NCBI GenBank assembly: GCA_949128015.1 | Contig: CASBRC010000328.1 | Location: 1 to 11,370 of the forward strand | Source: Synechococcales cyanobacterium PMM_0003 | Lineage (GTDB): Bacteria; Cyanobacteriota; Cyanobacteriia; Pseudanabaenales; Pseudanabaenaceae | Direction of reading: 5' to 3' | DNA: 11,370 nucleotides | In this document: in pieces, positions 1-7,300 of the stretch | Numbering within the stretch: the first letter of the stretch is position 1 | How the letters are laid out: every line of letters starts with the position of its first letter | Program-made: the position numbers and the translations under genes | Notes under the pieces: generated by a model | Databases searched by the model: none | What the model saw: the letters and a program-made list of their open reading frames with translations, nothing else | What the model was told of the DNA's origin: nothing

Positions 1-1
1 G

Positions 2-1249
2 AGGATTCCCTCCACCTTGTCCTTGCAGAAACTTTTGGCTAAGCACTGAGACAACTAAAACTAACGGAACAGCCGCAAAATATCCGCCCACTCCCCACAC
101 TAACCATTGCGGCGTAGTAATTTTGAATCGGAACCAGCCTTCTGGCAAAGGACGGTAAGCGGCGAGGCTAGTTTGTAGGATTGGTAGCATCGAAACAACT
201 GATAGCACATAGGGAATCAAAACTAGTAATGCTTGAATTGTGAAGTCTTCACTGGCTCTTGATTGGATTCCCAAAAATTCAAAAAGTAATGGCAGAATTA
301 ATTGCGTCATCAAACAAAATGCAGTAAACCATAACACCATAACTTCCCAAGTTATTTCCACGCCCCAAGGTACTTGCCATTTGATTTGATTGCTGTCTGG
401 TTCATCTTGAGAACGATTATGAAATGGAGAAGATTTACGAAAGAAAATCCATTGAATTAGCAATCCCACCCAAACTAAAATCCCCACACTACCACCAACT
501 AGAGGAATAGAATTGACGATTAATAATCGGTTAATAGCTGTATTTACTTCTATTTGAGCTTGTTGTTCGAGTTCAGGTAGTTGCTCGGGGCGTTGTTGAG
601 CCTGATAGAGCTTAGTTAGCGCTGCTTTGCGATACCAACCATTAAGTGTGCGCCGCATCTGAGCTTCCGCATTAGGAAACAACATGATTGGTTCTGACCA
701 AAGCCCTTTAAGAATTTGCGCGGTTAATCCATAGCTAGTCATGGATTGTCCTTCTAGTTCTGCCACACTTCCCCATGTTGCGATCGCACCTTGAATATCT
801 CCAGTCTCTGTTTGCAGCAATCCTGTCCGAATGCTAATTTCACTAATGCTAGTTTGCTTTTTTTGCTTCAGTTTAGAGAGAACCTGTGGATCGTAACTTG
901 CTGTCTCTGGATCTAGAGCTATGCGATCGAGTCTAGTAAGATTAGCTTTACTAGTATTGAGGACTTCTTGATAGCTGCGAAGTGACTGGGCATAAATATC
1001 TTGAGGTTTACCATCGCCGACTAAGACTTGAAATATATCATCTGAGGAATTATTTTGGGGCTTATCTTGAACTTGTGTAGCTTGTAAAATCAAATCGGTT
1101 TGGAGCAAATCCAATTTTGTTTGCTCCTGTGGATTATTCCAGCTTGCCTTTAAAGTGAATAAGATAAATAAAATAGACAATAAGCTGAGAATACTTAACA
1201 GTAATGACTTAGCATTCAAAGATTTGTCATTCAGAGGCTTAGAATCCAT
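2..1249 (-). CDS. N-terminal 416 residues of a multi-pass membrane protein, probably a CPBP-family intramembrane protease (runs off left edge)
   Basis: The frame opens with ATG at 1249 and stays open to the window edge, so the 3' end of the gene is missing. The visible part has a membrane segment at about residues 15-34, a long polar region (35-240) rich in Gln, Glu and Ser, then membrane segments at about 245-270, 300-326, 336-358 and 383-405. The last residues (GQGGGNP) and this layout resemble cyanobacterial CPBP (Abi) proteins, in which a poorly conserved N-terminal half precedes the metalloprotease domain. That domain, with its EExxxR motif, would lie beyond the edge, so the catalytic assignment is inference from recalled family members. 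No strong ribosome binding site precedes the start. It is divergent from the P-type ATPase gene across 132 bases. Confidence 0.6.
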   Translation of the reverse strand, partial: MDSKPLNDKSLNAKSLLLSILSLLSILFILFTLKASWNNPQEQTKLDLLQTDLILQATQVQDKPQNNSSDDIFQVLVGDGKPQDIYAQSLRSYQEVLNTSKANLTRLDRIALDPETASYDPQVLSKLKQKKQTSISEISIRTGLLQTETGDIQGAIATWGSVAELEGQSMTSYGLTAQILKGLWSEPIMLFPNAEAQMRRTLNGWYRKAALTKLYQAQQRPEQLPELEQQAQIEVNTAINRLLIVNSIPLVGGSVGILVWVGLLIQWIFFRKSSPFHNRSQDEPDSNQIKWQVPWGVEITWEVMVLWFTAFCLMTQLILPLLFEFLGIQSRASEDFTIQALLVLIPYVLSVVSMLPILQTSLAAYRPLPEGWFRFKITTPQWLVWGVGGYFAAVPLVLVVSVLSQKFLQGQGGGNP

Positions 1250-1381
1250 TCTTATATTTCAGACGATAGGACAGTGCAAAGTACCGTTAATCCTATCATT
1301 TCAAGTCTACTTCAAGATTTTTTAAGATGGTGAGTACTATTTTTTAGTATTATGGTGTTAATTGTTTACCCATAAATATCT

Positions 1382-4189
1382 ATGGCAATTGAGTCAAAAG
1401 ATCCTGCAACTACTCCGTCTATTGTGCATTGGCATAGCCTTGATGCCGATGCATCGCTTGACTTACTGCAAAGTGATCCAAATCAAGGGATTACGAAGCA
1501 AGAGGTTGTAGTCAGATTTGAGCGCTATGGAGCTAATGAACTAGTCGAGAAAATTGGGCGCTCGTCGCTGAAAATTTTTATCGATCAGTTTACGAATATT
1601 ATGCTGATTATGCTGATGGCAGTCGCAGTGGTCTCAGCCATTCTCGATATTAGGGATAACGAATTTCCTAAAGATGCGATCGCAATTGCCTCAATTGTCT
1701 TGCTTAATGGCATTCTCGGCTATATGCAAGAAGCCAATGCCGAGAAGGCACTCGCCGCACTGAAGCGTATGTCTTCACCCAAGGTGCGGGTGGTTCGCGA
1801 TGGTGAAGTGCTTGAAATCAATGGCAAAGAACTCGTACCTGGTGACATCATGCTTTTAGAAGCAGGGGTACAAATTGCTGCTGATGGAAGATTACTAGAT
1901 GAACAAAATCTCCAAGTGCGTGAATCAGCGCTGACGGGGGAGGCTGAAGCTGTTAATAAAGAGGCAAAACTGATTTTAGATGAGGATGCTAGTTTAGGCG
2001 ATCGCCTAAATTGCGTTTATCAAGGTACTGAAGTCGTGCAGGGACGAGCCAAGGTGCTAGTCACCAAGACGGGAATGCAGACTGAGTTGGGGAAAATCGC
2101 CGCTCTAATCCAAGATGTAGAAACAGAAAACACACCCCTACAACAACGGATGACGCAGTTAGGAAATGTGTTGGTAACTGGTTCTCTAGTGTTGGTGGGC
2201 TTAGTTATACTAGTGGGAATGCTCAATCAAGGCGACTTTGGAGAGCTTCTCAAGACTTCTCTCAGTATGGCAGTTGCCGTAGTCCCTGAAGGACTTCCTG
2301 CGGTGGTGACTGTCACCCTCGCGCTAGGGACGCAACGAATGGTTAGAAGAAACGCCCTGATTCGGCGGTTGCCAGCAGTTGAGACCCTTGGCTCTGTCAC
2401 CACGATTTGTTCTGACAAGACAGGTACACTTACCCAAAACAAAATGGTAGTGCAGGGTATCCGTACAGGATTGCACTCTCTCCAAGTTTCAGGCGATGGA
2501 TATGCGCCGATTGGCGAATTCAGTATATTAGAAAACTCTCCTGAAGATTCAAATTTTGTAGTTACAAATATTCCCGAAGTTCAGCAATTGTTGATGGCTT
2601 GCGTATTTTGTAACGATGCGATCTTGCAGCAAAAAAATGGTAAGTGGATTATCATCGGTGATCCTACTGAAGGCTCTTTGCTAGTTCTAGCAAGTAAAGG
2701 TGGATGTGAAGCTGCCGAGTGGCAGCATCGGATGCCGCGTGTATCTGAAGTTCCTTTCTCCTCTGAACGTAAACGCATGAGCGTACTAGTCCAAGGCGAA
2801 CAGGGTGGAAATGTGCTTTTTTGCAAAGGTTCACCTGAACTGACGTTAGAATGTTGCACCCATATCCAAATTGGCGATCAGATTCATGAAATTACCGATT
2901 TCCAACGTCAACATGTTCTCGCCCAAAATAATGAACTCGCCAGCAAAGGTTTGCGAGTATTAGGGTTTGCTTATCGCAACTTGTCATATTTACCTGAAGA
3001 TGGTCTCACTGAAAGAGATGAGAGTAATTTAATCTGGGTTGGTTTAGTGGGCATGCTGGATGCGCCACGTCCAGAAGTTCGTGAAGCTGTGAAGCTCTGC
3101 CGTGAAGCTGGTATTCGTCCTATGATGATCACAGGCGATCATCAACTCACCGCTAAGGCGATCGCAGAAGATCTTGGTATTTCTAAATCAGGCGATCGTG
3201 TACTTACTGGTAAAGAACTAGAACGCATAAGTCCCGCAGACTTAGATCGTGAAGTCGAGTTAGTCAGCGTTTATGCTCGTGTTTCTCCTGAGCATAAACT
3301 GCGGATTGTCCAAGCATTGCAAAGAAACCATCACTTTGTGGCGATGACAGGCGATGGCGTTAATGATGCTCCTGCACTCAAGCAAGCCGATATCGGGATC
3401 GCGATGGGGATTACTGGTACTGATGTTTCTAAAGAAGCTAGTGACATGATTTTGCTTGATGACAACTTTGCCACGATTGTCGCTGCTACTGAGGAAGGTC
3501 GTGTAGTTTATACAAACATTCGCCGCTTTATTAAATACATTCTTGGCAGTAACATCGGCGAAGTAATCACGATCGCCGCCGCCCCAATGTTAGGCTTAAC
3601 GGTTCCTTTAATCCCTCTCCAAATTTTATGGATGAATCTGGTTACAGATGGTTTACCTGCTCTAGCCCTAGCCGTTGAGCCAGGCGAACCTAATGTCATG
3701 AAAAATCCGCCTATTGATCCCCGTGAAAATATCTTTGCTAGAGGTATGGGGCTGTATATGGTCAGAATCGGCATCGTTTTGGCGATTATCTCGATCTCTC
3801 TAATGGTTTGGGCGCATGGCTATGCCAATGCGAACTATGGTGAATTCTATGGTGATGGGATCAATTATCAAAAAGAGCGTTGGGCAACGATGGTATTTAC
3901 AACCCTATGCTTAGCGCAAATGGGTCATGCGATCGCAATTCGTTCTAACACCCAACTAACCATCGAACTCGATCCGCGAACTAATCCTTATGTCTGGGGA
4001 TCGGTAATTATGACAACGGTTTTACAACTAGTCCTAATTTATGTGGAGCCATTCCGTAATTTCTTTGGTACATATTTAATCACCCCAACAGAGTTAGCAG
4101 TTTGCTTTGGGTTTAGTGCCTTGATGTTTGTTTGGATAGAATTGGAGAAATTGGTAATTCGTTGGTGGCTGTGGCAACGTCAATCTTAG
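1382..4189 (+). CDS. P2A-type cation-transporting ATPase, PacL/SERCA-like, probable Ca2+ pump
   Basis: This is a membrane ion pump of 935 residues, full length for the family. An N-terminal cation-ATPase domain (about 15-85) precedes the actuator domain, where the usual TGES reads TGEA (T185-A188). The phosphorylated aspartate is D345 in DKTGTLT, and the hinge aspartates are D658 and D662 in TGDGVND. M4 carries PEGLP (E303), M5 carries SNIGE (N724, E727) and M6 carries NLVTDG (N752, T755, D756). These match SERCA E309, N768, E771, N796, T799 and D800, so the site II side chains and most of site I are kept. The M8 position equivalent to SERCA E908 is Q846. Known family members export Ca2+ from the cytoplasm, but Mn2+ or another cation cannot be excluded. 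An upstream in-frame ATG at 1352 is followed by a stop, so 1382 is the best start. The gene ends in a hairpin terminator. Confidence 0.93.
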   Translation: MAIESKDPATTPSIVHWHSLDADASLDLLQSDPNQGITKQEVVVRFERYGANELVEKIGRSSLKIFIDQFTNIMLIMLMAVAVVSAILDIRDNEFPKDAIAIASIVLLNGILGYMQEANAEKALAALKRMSSPKVRVVRDGEVLEINGKELVPGDIMLLEAGVQIAADGRLLDEQNLQVRESALTGEAEAVNKEAKLILDEDASLGDRLNCVYQGTEVVQGRAKVLVTKTGMQTELGKIAALIQDVETENTPLQQRMTQLGNVLVTGSLVLVGLVILVGMLNQGDFGELLKTSLSMAVAVVPEGLPAVVTVTLALGTQRMVRRNALIRRLPAVETLGSVTTICSDKTGTLTQNKMVVQGIRTGLHSLQVSGDGYAPIGEFSILENSPEDSNFVVTNIPEVQQLLMACVFCNDAILQQKNGKWIIIGDPTEGSLLVLASKGGCEAAEWQHRMPRVSEVPFSSERKRMSVLVQGEQGGNVLFCKGSPELTLECCTHIQIGDQIHEITDFQRQHVLAQNNELASKGLRVLGFAYRNLSYLPEDGLTERDESNLIWVGLVGMLDAPRPEVREAVKLCREAGIRPMMITGDHQLTAKAIAEDLGISKSGDRVLTGKELERISPADLDREVELVSVYARVSPEHKLRIVQALQRNHHFVAMTGDGVNDAPALKQADIGIAMGITGTDVSKEASDMILLDDNFATIVAATEEGRVVYTNIRRFIKYILGSNIGEVITIAAAPMLGLTVPLIPLQILWMNLVTDGLPALALAVEPGEPNVMKNPPIDPRENIFARGMGLYMVRIGIVLAIISISLMVWAHGYANANYGEFYGDGINYQKERWATMVFTTLCLAQMGHAIAIRSNTQLTIELDPRTNPYVWGSVIMTTVLQLVLIYVEPFRNFFGTYLITPTELAVCFGFSALMFVWIELEKLVIRWWLWQRQS

Positions 4190-4195
4190 AAAGCT

Positions 4196-4236
4196 AAAAA
4201 TAATAAAGCGGCGCGATGCGCTGCTTTATTATTTTT
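4196..4236 (+). terminator. Hairpin terminator of the P-type ATPase gene
   Basis: A 19-bp stem (4196-4214 with 4218-4236, one G-T wobble) closes on a three-base GAT loop. The AAAAATAATAAAGC arm on the left and its T-rich partner on the right let it work as a Rho-independent terminator in both directions. It starts 7 bases after the stop codon. Confidence 0.85.
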
Positions 4237-4288
4237 GGGGTTATAGCGACGTTCTGAAGACATTTGCTCTAGGTGGCAATCCCAAAAA

Positions 4289-4302
4289 GTATGTTAGGCT
4301 AC
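4289..4302 (+). promoter_or_regulatory. NtcA-type binding site upstream of glnB
   Basis: GTA-TGTTAGGC-TAC fits the NtcA consensus GTA-N8-TAC exactly. A possible -10 element, TATTAA at 4326-4331, begins 23 bases after the box. This is close to the roughly 22-base spacing of NtcA-activated promoters, in which the box replaces the -35 element. NtcA control of glnB is well established in cyanobacteria. The -10 choice is less certain than the box. Confidence 0.75.
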
Positions 4303-4337
4303 AAATTTGGGTGTCGGTTCAAGTGTATTAAAGTTGA

Positions 4338-4697
<360 letters not shown>

Positions 4698-4711
4698 ATC
4701 TTTTTTGACAT

Positions 4712-4758
4712 AAAACATCAAGAGAGTTGGCACAAAATGCCAACTCTCTTGATGTTTT
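4712..4758 (+). terminator. Terminator hairpin of glnB
   Basis: A perfect 21-bp inverted repeat (4712-4732 with 4738-4758) has a five-base CAAAA loop. The right arm ends in GATGTTTT. It begins 14 bases after the glnB stop codon. The symmetric A-rich left arm would also let it act on leftward transcripts. Confidence 0.85.
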
Positions 4759-4760
4759 AA

Positions 4761-4819
4761 ATCAAAAACCAAAAGAGGGTGGCGGCGCTCCGCGCCACCA
4801 CCCCCTTTTGGTTTTTGAT
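4761..4819 (-). terminator. Long GC-rich palindrome, probable terminator of the small leftward gene
   Basis: This is a 28-bp stem (4761-4788 with 4792-4819, 26 of 28 positions paired) with a TCC loop, which reads GGA on the minus strand. The core is GGCGCTCCGCGCC, and the outer arms are ATCAAAAACCAAAAG and its complement. It sits two bases from the glnB terminator and 36 bases beyond the stop of the minus-strand gene ending at 4856, so it most likely terminates that gene. The core resembles the palindromes at 6664-6713 and 8385-8427. Confidence 0.75.
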
Positions 4820-4855
4820 GTGTTCTTATACAAGTGACGACAACTATAAAAGTTT

Positions 4856-5050
4856 TTAAGCTGCTAGCAAAATTGCTTCTAATATTTGAGCAATGACTGC
4901 GCCAAGGATCGCAACCGTTACATATTTCCCAATCATCGGATTTTTCCCAAGTGAAGTGTCTGTCTTGCAAACCGTCAAAAACAATGACCAAGCCTGTGTG
5001 GCATTAATAGTTTGAAATCGATTAAAACTAGATGTGAAGATTAAACGCAT
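4856..5050 (-). CDS. Small single-span membrane protein of unknown function
   Basis: This is a 64-residue frame with ATG at 5050 and an AGG(T) motif 8 bases upstream (minus strand GGTAAAATCTATG). Residues 1-38 are polar with a few aromatics. The C-terminal 26 residues, starting at an internal Met39, form a clear hydrophobic helix (VAILGAVIAQILEAILLAA) ending at the C-terminus. I do not recognise it, and it does not match the small photosystem or cytochrome b6f subunits I know. Support for a real gene comes from the well-formed transmembrane helix, the plausible ribosome binding site, its position between two hairpins, and the lack of a better gene on either strand. The shorter start at Met39 is possible. 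Confidence 0.5.
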   Translation of the reverse strand: MRLIFTSSFNRFQTINATQAWSLFLTVCKTDTSLGKNPMIGKYVTVAILGAVIAQILEAILLAA

Positions 5051-5168
5051 AGATTTTACCTAATCTGAATAGCAGAATCAAGATGAACATCGCAACGTTT
5101 TACGCATCCTAGCTTCTGAGAGTGATTTGAACATAGCATAGGATTTGTAATAAAAATTAACAAATCAC

Positions 5169-5204
5169 AAAAAAGAGAGGATGCGTAAAGCATCCTCTCT
5201 TTTT
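5169..5204 (-). terminator. Terminator hairpin of the molybdopterin oxidoreductase operon
   Basis: A 15-bp stem (AAAAAGAGAGGATGC at 5170-5184 pairing with 5190-5204) has a GTAAA loop. On the minus strand it ends in a run of T, as expected of a Rho-independent terminator 8 bases after the stop at 5212. The sequence TTTACGCATCCT at 5099-5110 is an inverted partial copy of its loop and arm. Confidence 0.82.
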
Positions 5205-5211
5205 GCGATCG

Positions 5212-5955
5212 CTACAGCCCTGCATACCATTCGTAACCAAGATCCTCCCAATAGCCGCGTTTTTTGCCAAGCTCACTCGTAAGCTGAATTCTCGTTACCC
5301 ATTTACTTAACTTGTAGCCAAGCTTGACAGGCGAAGCAAGACGTAACGGCGCACCATATTCTGGCGTTAGGATCTGTCCATTTTTTTGATATGCCATCAA
5401 GGTCTGAGGATGCATCACCGAGTCAATATCCCAGCTTTCGTAGTAGCCATCTGCTGAATAGAAATATACATATTTAACTTGAGCCGATGGTTTTGCGATC
5501 GCAATTAAATCTCGCAGTCTCACCCCGCCCCACTGCACGATCGCCGCCCATCCCTCAACGCATACATGGCGAATTACCATTGATGTCAACGGCAGTTTTT
5601 GCAAATTGCTCATGCTAAGACTCAAGGGATTATTAACTTCACCATCAATGGTGAGGCGATAAGTTTCAGTTGCGATCGCAGGTGTACCCCGAAAGCTATT
5701 AATAATTAATTTGTCTGGCTCGATTGCACTAATTGGAAACTCTGGCACTGGCTGCTGTGGTTGAAAAATTAATGACCCAACCTGTTGATTGAAAGGCTCC
5801 GATAAACCACCCACTAACCCTTCCGCAAAGCTACCAAATCCAATCGTCAGTAAACCAGCACCCGCCAAGGTCAAAAAGCGCCGACGGGGGACTAAATCAG
5901 TATCATCAAACTCAATGTCTGAGTCTGGTTGTTTTTGTTCAGGTTCTTGTGACAT
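5212..5955 (-). CDS. Tat-exported molybdopterin-dependent oxidoreductase (sulfite oxidase/MsrP-like fold)
   Basis: The protein has 247 residues. A twin-arginine signal (PRRRFLTLAGAGL, residues 23-35) precedes a hydrophobic stretch, so it is predicted to be folded with its cofactor and moved across the membrane. The Oxidored_molyb domain spans about 75-230. It contains RHVCVEGW, with C132 as the likely molybdenum ligand, then WGGVRLRDL, SADGYYESWD, and the closing GAPLRLASPVKLGYKLSKWV region. Family members use Mo-MPT for oxygen-atom transfer, but the substrate cannot be read from the sequence. The cytochrome b gene lies 44 bases upstream on the same strand and is its likely electron partner. 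No clear Shine-Dalgarno motif precedes the ATG. The transcript ends at the hairpin at 5169-5204. Confidence 0.92.
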   Translation of the reverse strand: MSQEPEQKQPDSDIEFDDTDLVPRRRFLTLAGAGLLTIGFGSFAEGLVGGLSEPFNQQVGSLIFQPQQPVPEFPISAIEPDKLIINSFRGTPAIATETYRLTIDGEVNNPLSLSMSNLQKLPLTSMVIRHVCVEGWAAIVQWGGVRLRDLIAIAKPSAQVKYVYFYSADGYYESWDIDSVMHPQTLMAYQKNGQILTPEYGAPLRLASPVKLGYKLSKWVTRIQLTSELGKKRGYWEDLGYEWYAGL

Positions 5956-5970
5956 AACTTAAATATAGCA

Positions 5971-5994
5971 AAGGCGGTGCTTCGTAACGCCCTT
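5971..5994 (-). repeat. Degenerate copy of an intergenic palindrome
   Basis: Read on the minus strand, AAGGGCGTTACGAAGCACCG followed by CCTT matches the core of the palindrome at 8394-8418, apart from two substitutions and one missing C. The stem is therefore damaged. It lies in the 44-base gap between the cytochrome b and molybdopterin oxidoreductase genes, where a working terminator would be harmful. Confidence 0.6.
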
Positions 5995-5999
5995 GACTA

Positions 6000-6611
6000 T
6001 TACTCCCAAAACATCGAATCAAGCAAGCGATCGCCACCCACCTTTCGTCCCAGTTGTGAATGAATACCCGCCAATATAAGCGTGAGCGGTACTGCCATAA
6101 AATGTGTGATTCGCAGCGCTTCCCAACCACCAAAGCTATCAACAATCCAATAAAATTGAGCAGGTTTATACATCCCTAATCCCGAAAAAATCGACAATAA
6201 CAACAGTGGAATCAGTAATGTATAAGCTAACCGATGCCATGCATAATTCTTGCGCTTTTCGTTTTGACTAACAAGCAAAGCTTTCACATCTTTACCGCTC
6301 GCATAACGATGTCGCCAACGGCGAGTCCACAAAACATAAAAGCCATACCACAATAGATTCAGCGCAAAAATCCACATCGTCGCAAAGTGCCAATGTCTAC
6401 CACCTGCCAACCATCCTCCTAGTCCAAAAATTGCGGGAATGTGAATACCACTACGTCCTCCGAATACAGGATTAGCGTTATAAATCTGTAAACCGCTGGT
6501 GATCATCAGAAATAAACTGACGAAACTTACCCAATGAAAAACTTTGGCGGGTAAATCTTGAATTGGCTTTTGAATTGGCTTTTGAGTTAGCGTTTGATTT
6601 GGCGATCGCAT
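6000..6611 (-). CDS. Four-helix b-type cytochrome (b561/Ni-hydrogenase cytochrome b-like), partner of the Mo oxidoreductase
   Basis: This is a membrane di-haem cytochrome type of about 203 residues. Four hydrophobic helices carry histidines where this family binds haem. From the N-terminus these are FHWVSFVSLFLMITSGL, then HWHFATMWIFALNLLWYGFYV, then AWHRLAYTLLIPLLLL, then ITHFMAVPLTLILAGIH. I chose ATG 6611 because AGGAA (minus strand, 6617-6621) lies six bases upstream. The longer frame back to 6671 begins with TTG inside a hairpin and is unlikely; ATG 6617 also remains possible. It would pass electrons between the quinone pool and the periplasmic molybdopterin enzyme encoded 44 bases downstream. 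This differs from the MsrQ-type partner of MsrP. The direction of electron flow and the substrate are unknown. Confidence 0.88.
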   Translation of the reverse strand: MRSPNQTLTQKPIQKPIQDLPAKVFHWVSFVSLFLMITSGLQIYNANPVFGGRSGIHIPAIFGLGGWLAGGRHWHFATMWIFALNLLWYGFYVLWTRRWRHRYASGKDVKALLVSQNEKRKNYAWHRLAYTLLIPLLLLSIFSGLGMYKPAQFYWIVDSFGGWEALRITHFMAVPLTLILAGIHSQLGRKVGGDRLLDSMFWE

Positions 6612-6663
6612 GATCATTCCTATAGAATTTTGCTTAGATCTTAGCCGAGGTGACCACATCACA

Positions 6664-6713
6664 AATATCAAAAAAAAGAGGTAGCGCTTCGCGCTACCTC
6701 TTTTTTTGATATT
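6664..6713 (-). terminator. Palindrome acting as terminator of the lipoprotein gene
   Basis: A 23-bp stem with one bulged A (6664-6687 with 6691-6713) closes on TTC, which reads GAA on the minus strand. The core is GGTAGCGCTTCGCGCTACC. It starts 12 bases after the lipoprotein stop at 6725, and the stem ends in an A/T run, as in a Rho-independent terminator. Its far arm overlaps the upstream extension of the cytochrome frame. Confidence 0.8.
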
Positions 6714-6724
6714 AAATCAAAATA

Positions 6725-7090
6725 CTACTGAGGCTTTTTGGTTTCTTCAGCAGGCTTGGCGGTTGCATCAGCAGGCTTAGCATCAGACTTCATTGCATCA
6801 CCAGTTTTATCTTTAGCTGCATCAGACTTCATTGCATCAGTCTTAGTATCACCAGCTTTATCTTTAGCAGCATCGGGATTCATCGCATCAGGCTTAGCGG
6901 TTGCATCAGGCTTAGCAGTTGCATCAGGCTTAGGAGTAGCAGCCTTGTCCTTATCAGTAGCAGCAGGCTCTACAGCAGGTGCAGATGTAGCTGCTGGAGG
7001 TGTAGTAGGTGCAGGAGTTTCAGTAGCACAAGAAACTAGACCAGCAGATAAGCCAAGGCTTGCGACGATCAAAAGAGCTTTCAAATTCAT
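6725..7090 (-). CDS. Small Ala/Asp/Lys/Pro-rich lipoprotein
   Basis: The protein has 121 residues with a clear type II signal peptide: MNLK, a hydrophobic stretch, and the lipobox LVSC with C21 as the lipidated residue. The mature part is low complexity. A Pro/Thr/Ala section is followed by repeats of the KPDATA and DAMKSDAAKDK types, ending in KKPQ. No catalytic fold is visible; it is probably an extended, disordered protein tethered to the membrane. A 124-codon open frame on the opposite strand (6738-7112) is a by-product of the repeats, and the signal peptide with lipobox decides for this strand. No Shine-Dalgarno motif is evident before ATG 7090. The function is unknown. Confidence 0.85.
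   Translation of the reverse strand: MNLKALLIVASLGLSAGLVSCATETPAPTTPPAATSAPAVEPAATDKDKAATPKPDATAKPDATAKPDAMNPDAAKDKAGDTKTDAMKSDAAKDKTGDAMKSDAKPADATAKPAEETKKPQ
6760..6935. repeat. Short imperfect tandem repeats inside the lipoprotein gene
   Basis: Units such as TTGCATCAGGCTTAGC recur three times near 6890-6935. A longer unit containing GACTTCATTGCATCA recurs near 6786-6840. They encode the KPDATA and DAMKSDAAKDK repeats of the lipoprotein and would be prone to length change. Confidence 0.7.
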
Positions 7091-7141
7091 AGTTGTAATT
7101 TTTTCTGTTTAGTGATGGATCTAACTAATTTGAGCACGAGT

Positions 7142-7155
7142 AACTACAAGTAGTT
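7142..7155. promoter_or_regulatory. Small inverted repeat AACTAC-AA-GTAGTT
   Basis: This is a perfect 6-bp inverted repeat with a two-base spacer in the region between the divergent lipoprotein and glycerate kinase genes, 15 bases from the NtcA-like box. It could be an operator half of a regulatory region, but no cognate regulator is evident. Confidence 0.3.
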
Positions 7156-7169
7156 TTTTGTGGAGGAGC

Positions 7170-7183
7170 GTACGTATAATTAC
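7170..7183. promoter_or_regulatory. Perfect GTA-N8-TAC palindrome, candidate NtcA site
   Basis: GTA-CGTATAAT-TAC fits the NtcA consensus exactly and lies between divergent genes. A TAN3T element (TATGTT, 7199-7204) is only 15 bases downstream, shorter than the usual 22 or so. The -10 assignment and the target gene are therefore open, and the site could also repress rather than activate. Confidence 0.45.
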
Positions 7184-7300
7184 TCATGTTATTTATTCTA
7201 TGTTAAATAATTGTTAATTAATAGCTTAATTTTTGTAAATTTGTAATCTGCATAGCTGAATTATGGACTAAATCATGCAAAAGCCTGATTGGGTAAGGAA

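Noticed and set aside
1332..1352. AGTACTA / TAGTATT imperfect inverted repeat before the P-type ATPase
   Set aside because: It is short, mismatched and AT-rich, and is expected by chance in such sequence.
6612..6671. N-terminal extension of the cytochrome b protein to a TTG at 6671
   Set aside because: That TTG lies inside the terminator hairpin at 6664-6713, and AGGAA fits the ATG at 6611 far better.
6738..7112. 124-codon open frame on the plus strand opposite the lipoprotein
   Set aside because: It begins inside the repeats, encodes a monotonous Ala/Ser/Val sequence, and is explained by the repeat composition. The minus strand has a proper signal peptide and lipobox.
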